A stretch of 64,000 bases of DNA from JBGAPI01 sp044221335 (GTDB lineage Bacteria; Pseudomonadota; Gammaproteobacteria; Xanthomonadales; Ahniellaceae): positions 13,421-77,420 of the forward strand of contig JBGAPI010000023.1 of the NCBI GenBank assembly GCA_044221335.1. Reading direction: 5' to 3'. Below are positions 33,380 to 39,815 of this stretch, one piece after another. The notes below the pieces were generated by a model. The model was not told where the DNA came from. It ran no database searches and saw nothing but the letters and a program-made list of their open reading frames with translations. A program made the position numbers and the translations under genes. The first letter of the stretch is position 1; each line of letters begins with the position of its first letter.

Positions 33380-34219
33380 TCAGCGTGTCGGCAGCGTACC
33401 GAGAATCACGTCGCGATCGGCGAGGTCACGCAGCATCTGCGTGCCGGCGGCGATCGCCGCGTCGCGCTCGCCGGGATCGAACAGGTCGGCCAGCGCGTTC
33501 ACGATCTCTAGACCCGTGCGCCCCGGATTTTCTTTCAGGATCGCGAGCAGGCGCAGTGTCGCGGGCGTGGCCTCGATGAAGGCGACGCGATCGTCGCGCT
33601 GGCGGACCACGATCAGGCAGGTCGGCTCTGCGGGCGGCTCCTCCGGCTGGAAGTCGACACTGATCCGATGCACCGGAAAACGGTAGGCCAGCGGCCACGC
33701 GACCGGCGACAGCACCGGCGCGGACGCAAGCAGGTCGCCGTCGACGTCGTGCGGAATCTCCTCGAGAACAGCCTCGTCGTTGCCGACGACCAGTTCGGCG
33801 TACTCGTAGTGGGCCAGCTCGACGAAGTAGGGCGGATCGTCCGCGCCGCGCTCGGCGCGCGCCTCGAGATAGCGCAGCATCTCGCGACCGATCTCGGGGA
33901 ACAGCGGCGTGTGGGCCTGATGCTCGATCAGGAACTCGCGCACCAGGCGCTCCCAGTCGGCATCGCTGGTGATGCCGCGGATGACCGGGAAGTTCGACGC
34001 CAGCAGGCCTTCGATGTTGTTGAAGATCAGCTCGCGGTAGACGTCGGCGCGGCGCGGGTCGAGGCCTGCCGGCGGCGGCACGTGCTCGGGATCGCGCAGG
34101 TACGCGCAGAAGTCGTACTGCAGGCGCTGGAACGCGGGGACGGCCGGGTCGGGCGAGGTCACGGGCGGATTCCGATCGAAGTCGAAAGGGTGGGAGACGC
34201 GGTACGGACGAGACGACAC
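33380..34219 (-). CDS. hvfC: HvfC/BufC-type DUF2063 partner protein of the MNIO enzyme
   Basis: Up to 279 residues. The N-terminal DUF2063 domain is clear: FQRLQYDFCAYLRDPEHV, VYRELIFNNIEGLLASNFPVIRGI, WERLVREFLIEHQAHTPLFPEIGREMLRYL, PYFVELAHYEYAELVV. The C-terminal part has a winged-helix-like region (TPATLRLLAILKENPGRTGLEIVNAL). In characterised Hvf and bufferin clusters this protein binds the precursor and presents it to the MNIO enzyme. It follows hvfB by 9 nt. Two GTG starts are possible, 34219 and 34162; the second gives the more typical N-terminus. Confidence 0.9.
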   Translation of the reverse strand: MSSRPYRVSHPFDFDRNPPVTSPDPAVPAFQRLQYDFCAYLRDPEHVPPPAGLDPRRADVYRELIFNNIEGLLASNFPVIRGITSDADWERLVREFLIEHQAHTPLFPEIGREMLRYLEARAERGADDPPYFVELAHYEYAELVVGNDEAVLEEIPHDVDGDLLASAPVLSPVAWPLAYRFPVHRISVDFQPEEPPAEPTCLIVVRQRDDRVAFIEATPATLRLLAILKENPGRTGLEIVNALADLFDPGERDAAIAAGTQMLRDLADRDVILGTLPTR

Positions 34220-34228
34220 GCCGCGGCG

Positions 34229-35092
34229 TCAGGCGATCGCGCTCACCCGTCCCGGGCTGGCGTCCGCGAAGCGCTGCTGCAGCGCGCGGATCCGGCCGAC
34301 CTCGTCGACCAGTTCGGCCAGAGGCGGGATCCGGGCGTCGCGCTCGAGCAGCGTCGGCACCGGACCGAAATGGCGATAGGCGGTCTCGAGCAGCGCCCAG
34401 ACCTCGTCGACCAAGGGCGCACCGTGGGTGTCGATCTTCAGTCCCGGCTCCTCGTCGTAGTGGCCGGCGACGTGGAAGTAGGCGACCCGCTCGCGCGGCA
34501 GCGCCAGCAGGAAGGGTTCCGGGTCGAAGCGGTGGTTCACGCTGTTGACGAAGATGTTGTTGACGTCGAGCAGCAGGTCGCAGTCCGCCTCGGCGAGGAC
34601 GAACTGGAGGAAATCGAGCTCGCTCATCTCGGTCGCGACCGGCGTGTAGTAGGACACGTTCTCGATCGCGATGCGGCGGCCGAGGATGTCCTGCGTGCGA
34701 CGCACGCGCTCGGCCACGTGGCGCGCGGCGCCCTCGGTGAACGGCAGCGGCAGCAGGTCGTAGAGGTGGGCGTCGTCCGAGCAGTACGACAGGTGATCGC
34801 TGAAGAAGCGGATGCCGTGCTCGTCGAGAAAGCGGCGCAGGCGGACCAGGAAGGTCTCGTCCAGCGGCGAGGGTCCACCGAGGCTCAGCGACAGCCCATG
34901 GCAGACGACGGGAAAGCGTTCAGTGAACCGGCGCAGCTGGCGACCGAGGCTGCCGCCGACACCGATCCAGTTCTCCGGAGCGATCTCGAGGAAATCGAGC
35001 GCAGCGTCCGGAGAGTCCTGCAGCGGGCCCAGGAGGGCCCGCCGCAGTCCAAGTCCTGCTCCCGAGACGGGATAGCGGGGACTGTTTCGCAT
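34229..35092 (-). CDS. hvfB: HvfB-type DUF692 multinuclear iron oxidase (MNIO) of RiPP maturation
   Basis: 287 residues, normal for DUF692. It is a TIM barrel with the family's metal-ligand blocks: FLEIAPENWIG, VVCHGLSLSLGG, FFSDHLSYC, IAIENVSYYT, LLLDVNNIFVNSVNH, FHVAGH, IDTHGAPL, LLERDARIPPL. Family members use two or three irons and oxygen to rebuild cysteines in a ribosomal peptide (methanobactin, Hvf and bufferin systems). It starts 14 nt after the precursor gene and is followed by hvfC. The start at MRNSPRYPV (35092) is preferred; the longer frame upstream is the shadow of the precursor's repeats. Confidence 0.95.
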   Translation of the reverse strand: MRNSPRYPVSGAGLGLRRALLGPLQDSPDAALDFLEIAPENWIGVGGSLGRQLRRFTERFPVVCHGLSLSLGGPSPLDETFLVRLRRFLDEHGIRFFSDHLSYCSDDAHLYDLLPLPFTEGAARHVAERVRRTQDILGRRIAIENVSYYTPVATEMSELDFLQFVLAEADCDLLLDVNNIFVNSVNHRFDPEPFLLALPRERVAYFHVAGHYDEEPGLKIDTHGAPLVDEVWALLETAYRHFGPVPTLLERDARIPPLAELVDEVGRIRALQQRFADASPGRVSAIA

Positions 35093-35106
35093 TGCCAGGC
35101 GCAGGA

Positions 35107-35538
35107 TTAGTGCTTGCCGGCGCCGCAGGAACCTTCCTTGCCCTTCTTGTCGGCGCCACAGGAACCTTCCTTGCCCTTCTTGTCGGCGCCACAGGAACCT
35201 TCCTTGCCCTTCTTGTCGGCGCCGCAGGAGCCTTCCTTGCCCTTCTTGTCCGCGCCGCAGGAGCCTTCCTTGCCCTTCGGATGGGCATCGGCCATGCACT
35301 TGTCCTGGTCAGCCTTTTCCTTCATGTCCGCGCACTTCTTGCCCTTGTTCGCGCCGCACTTGCCTTCGCCGCACTTGCCTTCGGCAGCCTTCGGGGCGGC
35401 CGGGGCATCGGCGGTCTGCGCGTAGCCGGCCGACAGATCCTTGATCTGCAGCGACGACGAGGCGTTCGCGAGCGACAGGGTGCCGAGCAGGGCGGCGCCG
35501 ACGGCGATGGACAGGGTGTTCGTCAACTTGCTAGCCAT
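35107..35538 (-). CDS. hvfA: HvfA-like RiPP precursor with seven EG(K/S)CG motifs
   Basis: 143 residues from the ATG at 35538 (GGAG 8 nt upstream). A signal peptide (MASKLTNTLSIAVGAALLGTLSLANA) indicates export. After a short leader come EGKCG twice (near residues 55-64), a Cys-containing linker (KKCADMKEKADQDKCMADAHPKG) and then five EGSCG motifs in an 11-residue repeat (KGKEGSCGADK). EGKCG-type motifs are the sites that HvfB/HvfC modify, and the product is thought to bind copper. Here the third position is Ser in five of seven copies. The gene heads the operon hvfA-hvfB-hvfC-doxX-unknown. Confidence 0.92.
   Translation of the reverse strand: MASKLTNTLSIAVGAALLGTLSLANASSSLQIKDLSAGYAQTADAPAAPKAAEGKCGEGKCGANKGKKCADMKEKADQDKCMADAHPKGKEGSCGADKKGKEGSCGADKKGKEGSCGADKKGKEGSCGADKKGKEGSCGAGKH
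35122..35277 (-). repeat. 33-bp tandem repeat inside hvfA
   Basis: About 4.7 in-frame copies of a 33-nt unit (35122, 35155, 35188, 35221, 35254), each encoding an EGSCG motif. Copies differ by one or two synonymous changes (GCA/ACA for Cys, ACC/GCC for Gly on the plus strand), so the array is recent and could vary in copy number. Confidence 0.92.
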
Positions 35539-36010
35539 GATGATCTCCACGTGGTTTTGGTTGATCAGGCCCTAGGCCTGAGACAAAGCACCGCCCGCAG
35601 GCGGCTTGGTGAACCAGCCCTCGCTCGTCGCGGCAATCCCCTCCCGTGACGAAACGTCAAGCCGGAATACGGTACGCGTGTCGCACTGCAACAAACAAGG
35701 CCCTTGAACAGCAGCGTCCAGTGGACCGGGATCGATCGGATTCCTTTCAACGCCGCGGCGCCGCGCTTCCGAACGTGGCCACTACGAGTCGGCGCGGAGT
35801 GTGGATGCGCGGATGTTAATCGGCGATGACAGCGGCGACCGTGATCCTGCCGGCAGTCAGGTGACAGACAGGTGACGAGGACATCGACGACGCGCGTGTG
35901 CACGGCTGCGTCGAGGCTCCGCAATCCGCGGTCGTGCCGACGCGCGGTCTTATCCTGCTGGACGCGTGCCTCGGCACCTCCCGCGCCGACCCAGCCCGGA
36001 TGCGGCGAGG
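35539..36010. other. Region upstream of the hvf operon (472 nt)
   Basis: No gene recognised. It should contain the hvf promoter (minus strand). Two short inverted repeats could be operators: TCAGGCC-CTA-GGCCTGA at 35565-35581 and TGACG-AAA-CGTCA at 35647-35659. Near its right end the word CAGGTGAC occurs twice, 12 nt apart. The nth gene ends at 36011. Confidence 0.45.
35565..35581. promoter_or_regulatory. 17-bp palindrome before hvfA
   Basis: TCAGGCC-CTA-GGCCTGA, perfect 7-nt arms, centred 35 bp upstream of the hvfA ATG. It may be an operator or the base of a leader hairpin; no regulator gene is adjacent. Confidence 0.4.
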
Positions 36011-36652
36011 TCAGCCGGTCTTGGCGCGGAACCGGCAAAGGTCGCGGACGACGCACGCGCTGCATTTCGGCGATCGGGCCACGCACACGTAGCGGCCGTG
36101 GAGGATCAGCCAGTGGTGCGCGTCCTTCCGGAAGTCCTCGGGCACGCGCTTCAGCAGTTGCTGTTCGACCGCGAGCGGGGTCTTGCCGGCGGCGAGGCCG
36201 GTGCGGTTGGCGACGCGGAAAATGTGGGTGTCGACCGCGATGGTCGGCTCGCCGAAGGCGGTGTTCAGCACGACGTTCGCGGTCTTGCGGCCGACGCCGG
36301 GCAGCGCTTCCAGCGCCGCACGATCGCGCGGGACCTCGCCGCCGTGCAGCTCGAGCAGCAGGCGACAGGTCGCGATCACGTTCTTCGCCTTGGCGTTGAA
36401 CAGGCCGATGGTCGCGATGTAGCGCTTCAGGCCGTCCTCGCCGAGCGCGAGGATTGCCGCCGGCGTGTTGGCGACGGGGTAGAGCTTGCGGGTGGCCTTG
36501 TTGACGCCGACGTCGGTCGCCTGCGCCGAGAGGATCACCGCGACCAGGAGCTCGAACGGCGTCGTGTAGTCGAGCTCGGTCGTGGGCCTGGGATTGAGGT
36601 CGGCGAGGCGGCGGAAGAACTCCGCGCGATCGGCGAGTGGCATGCTGCTCAT
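36011..36652 (-). CDS. nth: Endonuclease III
   Basis: 213 residues, standard length. A DNA glycosylase/AP lyase for oxidised pyrimidines. The helix-hairpin-helix LPGVGRKTANVVLNTAFG carries the catalytic Lys, the catalytic Asp is in VDTHIFRVANRTGL, and the 4Fe-4S ligands CVARSPKCSACVVRDLC (C-x6-C-x2-C-x5-C) are intact. It overlaps rnfB by 4 nt (ATGA); metG-rnfB-nth is the order known in Xanthomonadales. Confidence 0.97.
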   Translation of the reverse strand: MSSMPLADRAEFFRRLADLNPRPTTELDYTTPFELLVAVILSAQATDVGVNKATRKLYPVANTPAAILALGEDGLKRYIATIGLFNAKAKNVIATCRLLLELHGGEVPRDRAALEALPGVGRKTANVVLNTAFGEPTIAVDTHIFRVANRTGLAAGKTPLAVEQQLLKRVPEDFRKDAHHWLILHGRYVCVARSPKCSACVVRDLCRFRAKTG

Positions 36653-37413
36653 GGCGGTCCAGCCGGGTTGCGGTTGCGCGCGCGCGCGAGTGCCGCGGCG
36701 ATCGCGGCCTTCTTCGCGGCGGCGCCATCGTCCGTCGCGGCGCGCTCGGAAAGGCGCCGCTCGCGATCGGCGAGTTCGCGTGCGAGGCGCTCGCGGCGCG
36801 CGTCATGGCGACGGCGCCAGTGCGCGGAGGTCGGGCGACGCGCGCTGGCGGTGGCCGGGAAATCGACGGCGGCGGTCTCCATCCGGATGCAGTCGACGGG
36901 GCAGGGCGGAAGGCAGAGCTCGCAGCCGTTGCATTCGGCCGCGAGCACGCTGTGCATGCGCTTCGAGGCGCCGACGATGGCGTCGACCGGACAGGCCTGG
37001 ATGCAATGCGTGCAGCCGATGCAGGTCGCTTCGTCGATCACGGCGACGCGCTGCGGACGCTGCACGCCGTGCTCCGGTGACAGCGGAAGGACCTCGGTGC
37101 GCAACAGGCGGGCCAGCTCGCGGATGCCGACGTCACCGCCGGGCGGGCACTGGTTGATCGGCGCCGCGCCGGTCGCGATCGCTTCGGCATACGGCCGGCA
37201 GCCGTCGAACGTGCACTTGCGGCACTGCGTCTGCGGCAGCAACCGGTCGATCGCCGCGGCGCGGCGCTCGACCCTGTTCAACCGGGGCGAGTAGGAGCCG
37301 GCGCGGCGGATGAAGGAAACCCTTGAATCGAATTCAAGCGCCTGGGTCGCGCGTCGCGCTATCCGGAGTGCGACACGCCGAGGCATGGGGACGGCGGCAC
37401 GCCGTCCCATCAT
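36649..37413 (-). CDS. rnfB: RnfB-type ferredoxin protein (soluble form)
   Basis: Up to 254 residues. The core starts at IDRLLPQTQCRKCTFDGCRPYAEAIATG (RnfB 4Fe-4S entry domain, ending NQCPPGG), followed by two 4Fe-4S motifs, CIGCTHCIQACPVDA and CNGCELCLPPCPVDC. The C-terminal tail is Arg/Ala-rich. Unlike RnfB of a full Rnf complex there is no N-terminal membrane helix, and no other rnf genes are present. The ATG at 37413 overlaps metG by 4 nt, but the first ~40 codons cover a perfect hairpin and read unlike RnfB. A TTG at 37281 just before the core is a credible alternative, so the start is unsettled. Confidence 0.85.
   Translation of the reverse strand: MMGRRAAVPMPRRVALRIARRATQALEFDSRVSFIRRAGSYSPRLNRVERRAAAIDRLLPQTQCRKCTFDGCRPYAEAIATGAAPINQCPPGGDVGIRELARLLRTEVLPLSPEHGVQRPQRVAVIDEATCIGCTHCIQACPVDAIVGASKRMHSVLAAECNGCELCLPPCPVDCIRMETAAVDFPATASARRPTSAHWRRRHDARRERLARELADRERRLSERAATDDGAAAKKAAIAAALARARNRNPAGPP
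37388..37408. repeat. Hairpin after the metG stop
   Basis: GGGACGGCG-GCA-CGCCGTCCC, a 9-bp stem with a 3-nt loop, immediately past the metG stop codon on the minus strand. It resembles a single REP unit or a terminator stem without a T-tract. Confidence 0.55.
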
Positions 37414-39551
37414 TTGACCCGCATGCCGGGTTGGGCGCCGCTGTCCGGCGCCAGCAGGAAGGGGCCGCCGCGCTCGTCGCTCGCGGCCAGCACCATGCCC
37501 TCGGACAGGCCGAAGCGCATCTTGCGCGGCGCCAGGTTCGCGACCATCACGGTCAGCCGTCCGACCAGCGTCGCCGGGTCGTAGGCCGACTTGATGCCGG
37601 CGAAGACCTGACGCTGTTCGGTACCGAGATCGAGCGTGAGGCGCAGCAGCTTGTCGGCTTCCGGTACGGCTTCCGCGGCGGCGATGCGGGCGATGCGCAG
37701 GTCGACCTTGGTGAAATCGTCGATCCCGATGTGGGTCGGAGCGGCGGGAGCCGCGGCCGCTGTCGCCGCCGGAGCGGCGGAAGCCCGAGCCTCCCTCGCG
37801 CCGACTGCCGCGCTTGCCGGAGCCTCGCTCTTCGTCTTCGCCTTCGGCGGGGCGGGGGCGGCGCTCGCGGCGGCCGCCGCTCCCGCGATCGCCGCGAGAT
37901 CTTCCTTGCTTGCTTCGACCATCGCCGCGACCGCCTTCGGGTCGACCCGGGTGATCAGATGCTCGAACTTGCCGACCTGCGTCGGCAGTCGATCCAGCTG
38001 CCGCCAGGACGACGGCAGCGGCGGCGCATCGAGGAACAGCGCATGGGCGGCCGCGGCGAGCTTCGGGACGATCGGGGCAAGGCGGGCGTTGAGCACGTAG
38101 AACGCGGTCAGCACATCGGAACAGACGGCGTGCAACTCCTCGCGCTTGTCCGGATCCTTGGCCAGCTGCCAGGGCTTGGCTTCGTCCCAGCGGCGGTTGA
38201 TCACGTCGGCGGCTCCCATGACCTCGCGCACGACGGCCGCGAAATCGTTGCGATCGTAGAGTTCCGTGCATCCGGTGGTCTGGGTCAGCGCGACGTCGGT
38301 GCAGGCGCGGTCGGCCGGCGTCACCGGCGCGCGCAGGGCACCCCCGAAATGCTGGCTGACGAAGCCCGCGGCGCGGCTCGCGATGTTCACGAACTTGCCG
38401 ACCAGGTGCGAGTTCACCCGTTCCTCGAAGGTCTTGAGGTCGAGGTCGACGTCGTCGACGGTGCCGGAGGACATCGTCGCGAAGTAGTAGCGCAGGTAGT
38501 CGGGATTGAGATGATCGAGGTAGGTGCGCGCCTGGATGAAGGTGCCGCGCGACTTCGACATCTTCGCACCGTTGACCATGAGATAGCCGTTGACGTGCAG
38601 CCGGGTCGGCGTGCGGAAGCCCGCGCCGTGCAGCATCGCGGGCCAGAACAGGCCGTGGAAGTTGATGATGTCCTTGCCGATGAAGTGGTGCATCTCGTAG
38701 CCGCTGTCGGGCGCGAGGACGTCGTCGAACGCGAGCGGCGCACCCTTGCCGGCGCAATGCACCTTCAACGCCGCGAGGTAGCCGATCGGCGCGTCCAGCC
38801 AGACGTAGAAATACTTGCCGGAGGCGCCGGGGATCGGGAAGCCGAAGTAGGGCGCGTCGCGCGAGATGTCCCAGTCGCGCAGGCCGCCCTCGACCCACTC
38901 CGACAGCTTCGCCTTCACCGACGGCTGGGCGACGTCGCCCGCCAGCCAGTCGCGCAGGAAGGCTTCGAATTTCGGCAGCTCGAAGAAGAAGTGCTCGGAA
39001 TCGCGCAGCTCCGGCGTGGCGCCGGAGACCACCGACTTCGGGTTCTTCAGATCGGTCGGCGCGTAGGCCTTTCCGCAGACCTCGCAGTTGTCGCCGTACT
39101 GGTCGGCCGAACCGCAGTTCGGGCACTCGCCCTTGATGTAGCGGTCCGGCAGGAACATCGACTTGACCGGATCGTAGAGCTGCGAGATCGCCCGCGAGGC
39201 GATCACGCCGGCGCTCTTCAGGCGGGTGTAGAACAGCTCCGCGAGCTCGCGGTTCTCCGGCGAATGGGTGGTGTGGTAGGCGTCGTAGGCGATGCCGATG
39301 TCGCGGAAATCCGCCTCATGGCTGGCCTGGATCGGCCCGATGAAGGCTTCGGGCGTGATCCCCTGCTTCTCGGCCGCGAGCATGATCGGCGTGCCGTGGG
39401 CGTCGTCCGCGCAGACGAAGTGCACCTCGTTGCCGGCCATGCGTTGCGCGCGGACCCAGATGTCGGCCTGCACGTAGCCGAGCAGATGGCCGAGGTGGGC
39501 GGGGGCGTTGGCGTAGGGCAGGGCGGTGGTGACGAAGATCTTGCGGGGCAT
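37410..39551 (-). CDS. metG: Methionyl-tRNA synthetase
   Basis: 713 residues, the long MetRS form. The HIGH-type motif is PYANAPAHLGHLLGYVQAD, and the zinc knuckle has CPNCGSADQYGDNCEVCG. The KMSKS motif is intact (KMSKSRGTF), followed by the anticodon-binding helical domain. An Ala/Pro-rich linker (~residues 560-610) then leads to the C-terminal Trbp111-like tRNA-binding domain (FTKVDLRIARIAAAEAVPEADKLLRLTLDLG). It charges initiator and elongator tRNA-Met. ATG at 39551. A perfect 10-bp hairpin lies about 40 nt upstream. Confidence 0.98.
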   Translation of the reverse strand: MPRKIFVTTALPYANAPAHLGHLLGYVQADIWVRAQRMAGNEVHFVCADDAHGTPIMLAAEKQGITPEAFIGPIQASHEADFRDIGIAYDAYHTTHSPENRELAELFYTRLKSAGVIASRAISQLYDPVKSMFLPDRYIKGECPNCGSADQYGDNCEVCGKAYAPTDLKNPKSVVSGATPELRDSEHFFFELPKFEAFLRDWLAGDVAQPSVKAKLSEWVEGGLRDWDISRDAPYFGFPIPGASGKYFYVWLDAPIGYLAALKVHCAGKGAPLAFDDVLAPDSGYEMHHFIGKDIINFHGLFWPAMLHGAGFRTPTRLHVNGYLMVNGAKMSKSRGTFIQARTYLDHLNPDYLRYYFATMSSGTVDDVDLDLKTFEERVNSHLVGKFVNIASRAAGFVSQHFGGALRAPVTPADRACTDVALTQTTGCTELYDRNDFAAVVREVMGAADVINRRWDEAKPWQLAKDPDKREELHAVCSDVLTAFYVLNARLAPIVPKLAAAAHALFLDAPPLPSSWRQLDRLPTQVGKFEHLITRVDPKAVAAMVEASKEDLAAIAGAAAAASAAPAPPKAKTKSEAPASAAVGAREARASAAPAATAAAAPAAPTHIGIDDFTKVDLRIARIAAAEAVPEADKLLRLTLDLGTEQRQVFAGIKSAYDPATLVGRLTVMVANLAPRKMRFGLSEGMVLAASDERGGPFLLAPDSGAQPGMRVK

Positions 39552-39590
39552 CGGGACGTCCTTGGGCGAACGCTCATTATGTCATCGCGG

Positions 39591-39613
39591 TCGATTTCGC
39601 TGCGCGAAATCGA
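39591..39613. promoter_or_regulatory. Hairpin upstream of metG
   Basis: TCGATTTCGC-TGC-GCGAAATCGA, a perfect 10-bp stem with a 3-nt loop, 40 nt upstream of the metG ATG. It lies where a leader or operator would be, but no T-box or terminator pairing is evident. Confidence 0.35.
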
Positions 39614-39652
39614 ACTTCAAAGCGCGATTTGGCATGGCGTCGGGGAATCGCC

Positions 39653-39765
39653 CGTCATTGCGAGGAGGAGCACAGCGACGACGAAGCAATCCAGTGCCTT
39701 TGCTCTTGCTCTGGCGGCGACAAGAGCAAAGGCGCTGGATTGCTTCGCTGGGCTCGCAATGACGG
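39653..39765. repeat. Dispersed palindromic element, copy 2
   Basis: Outer ends CGTCATTGCGAGG and CTCGCAATGACG are inverted. Inside, a 23-nt arm starting GCAATCCAG pairs with an arm ending CTGGATTGC across a 12-nt loop with one mismatch. Same family as 10219-10324. The whole element could fold into one long hairpin. No ORF. Confidence 0.85.
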
Positions 39766-39796
39766 GGCGGGGGGCAGGAAAAATCCGCGCGACGGC

Positions 39797-39815
39797 GCGC
39801 GTCGCGCGCCCTACG
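39797..39815. repeat. REP-like end CGCGCCCTACG at the hrpA stop
   Basis: GCGCGCGTCGCGCGCCCTACG-type sequence; the CTA at 39811-39813 is the TAG stop codon of hrpA on the minus strand. Same end as the REP units at 18923 and 43871. Confidence 0.6.

Noticed and set aside
35122..35277. CRISPR or non-coding tandem repeat
   Set aside because: The units are contiguous, in frame and encode the EGSCG cores of a signal-peptide-bearing protein next to hvfB.
36649..37413. Evidence of a complete Rnf complex
   Set aside because: Only RnfB is present, without its membrane helix; no rnfA, C, D, E or G is in the window.
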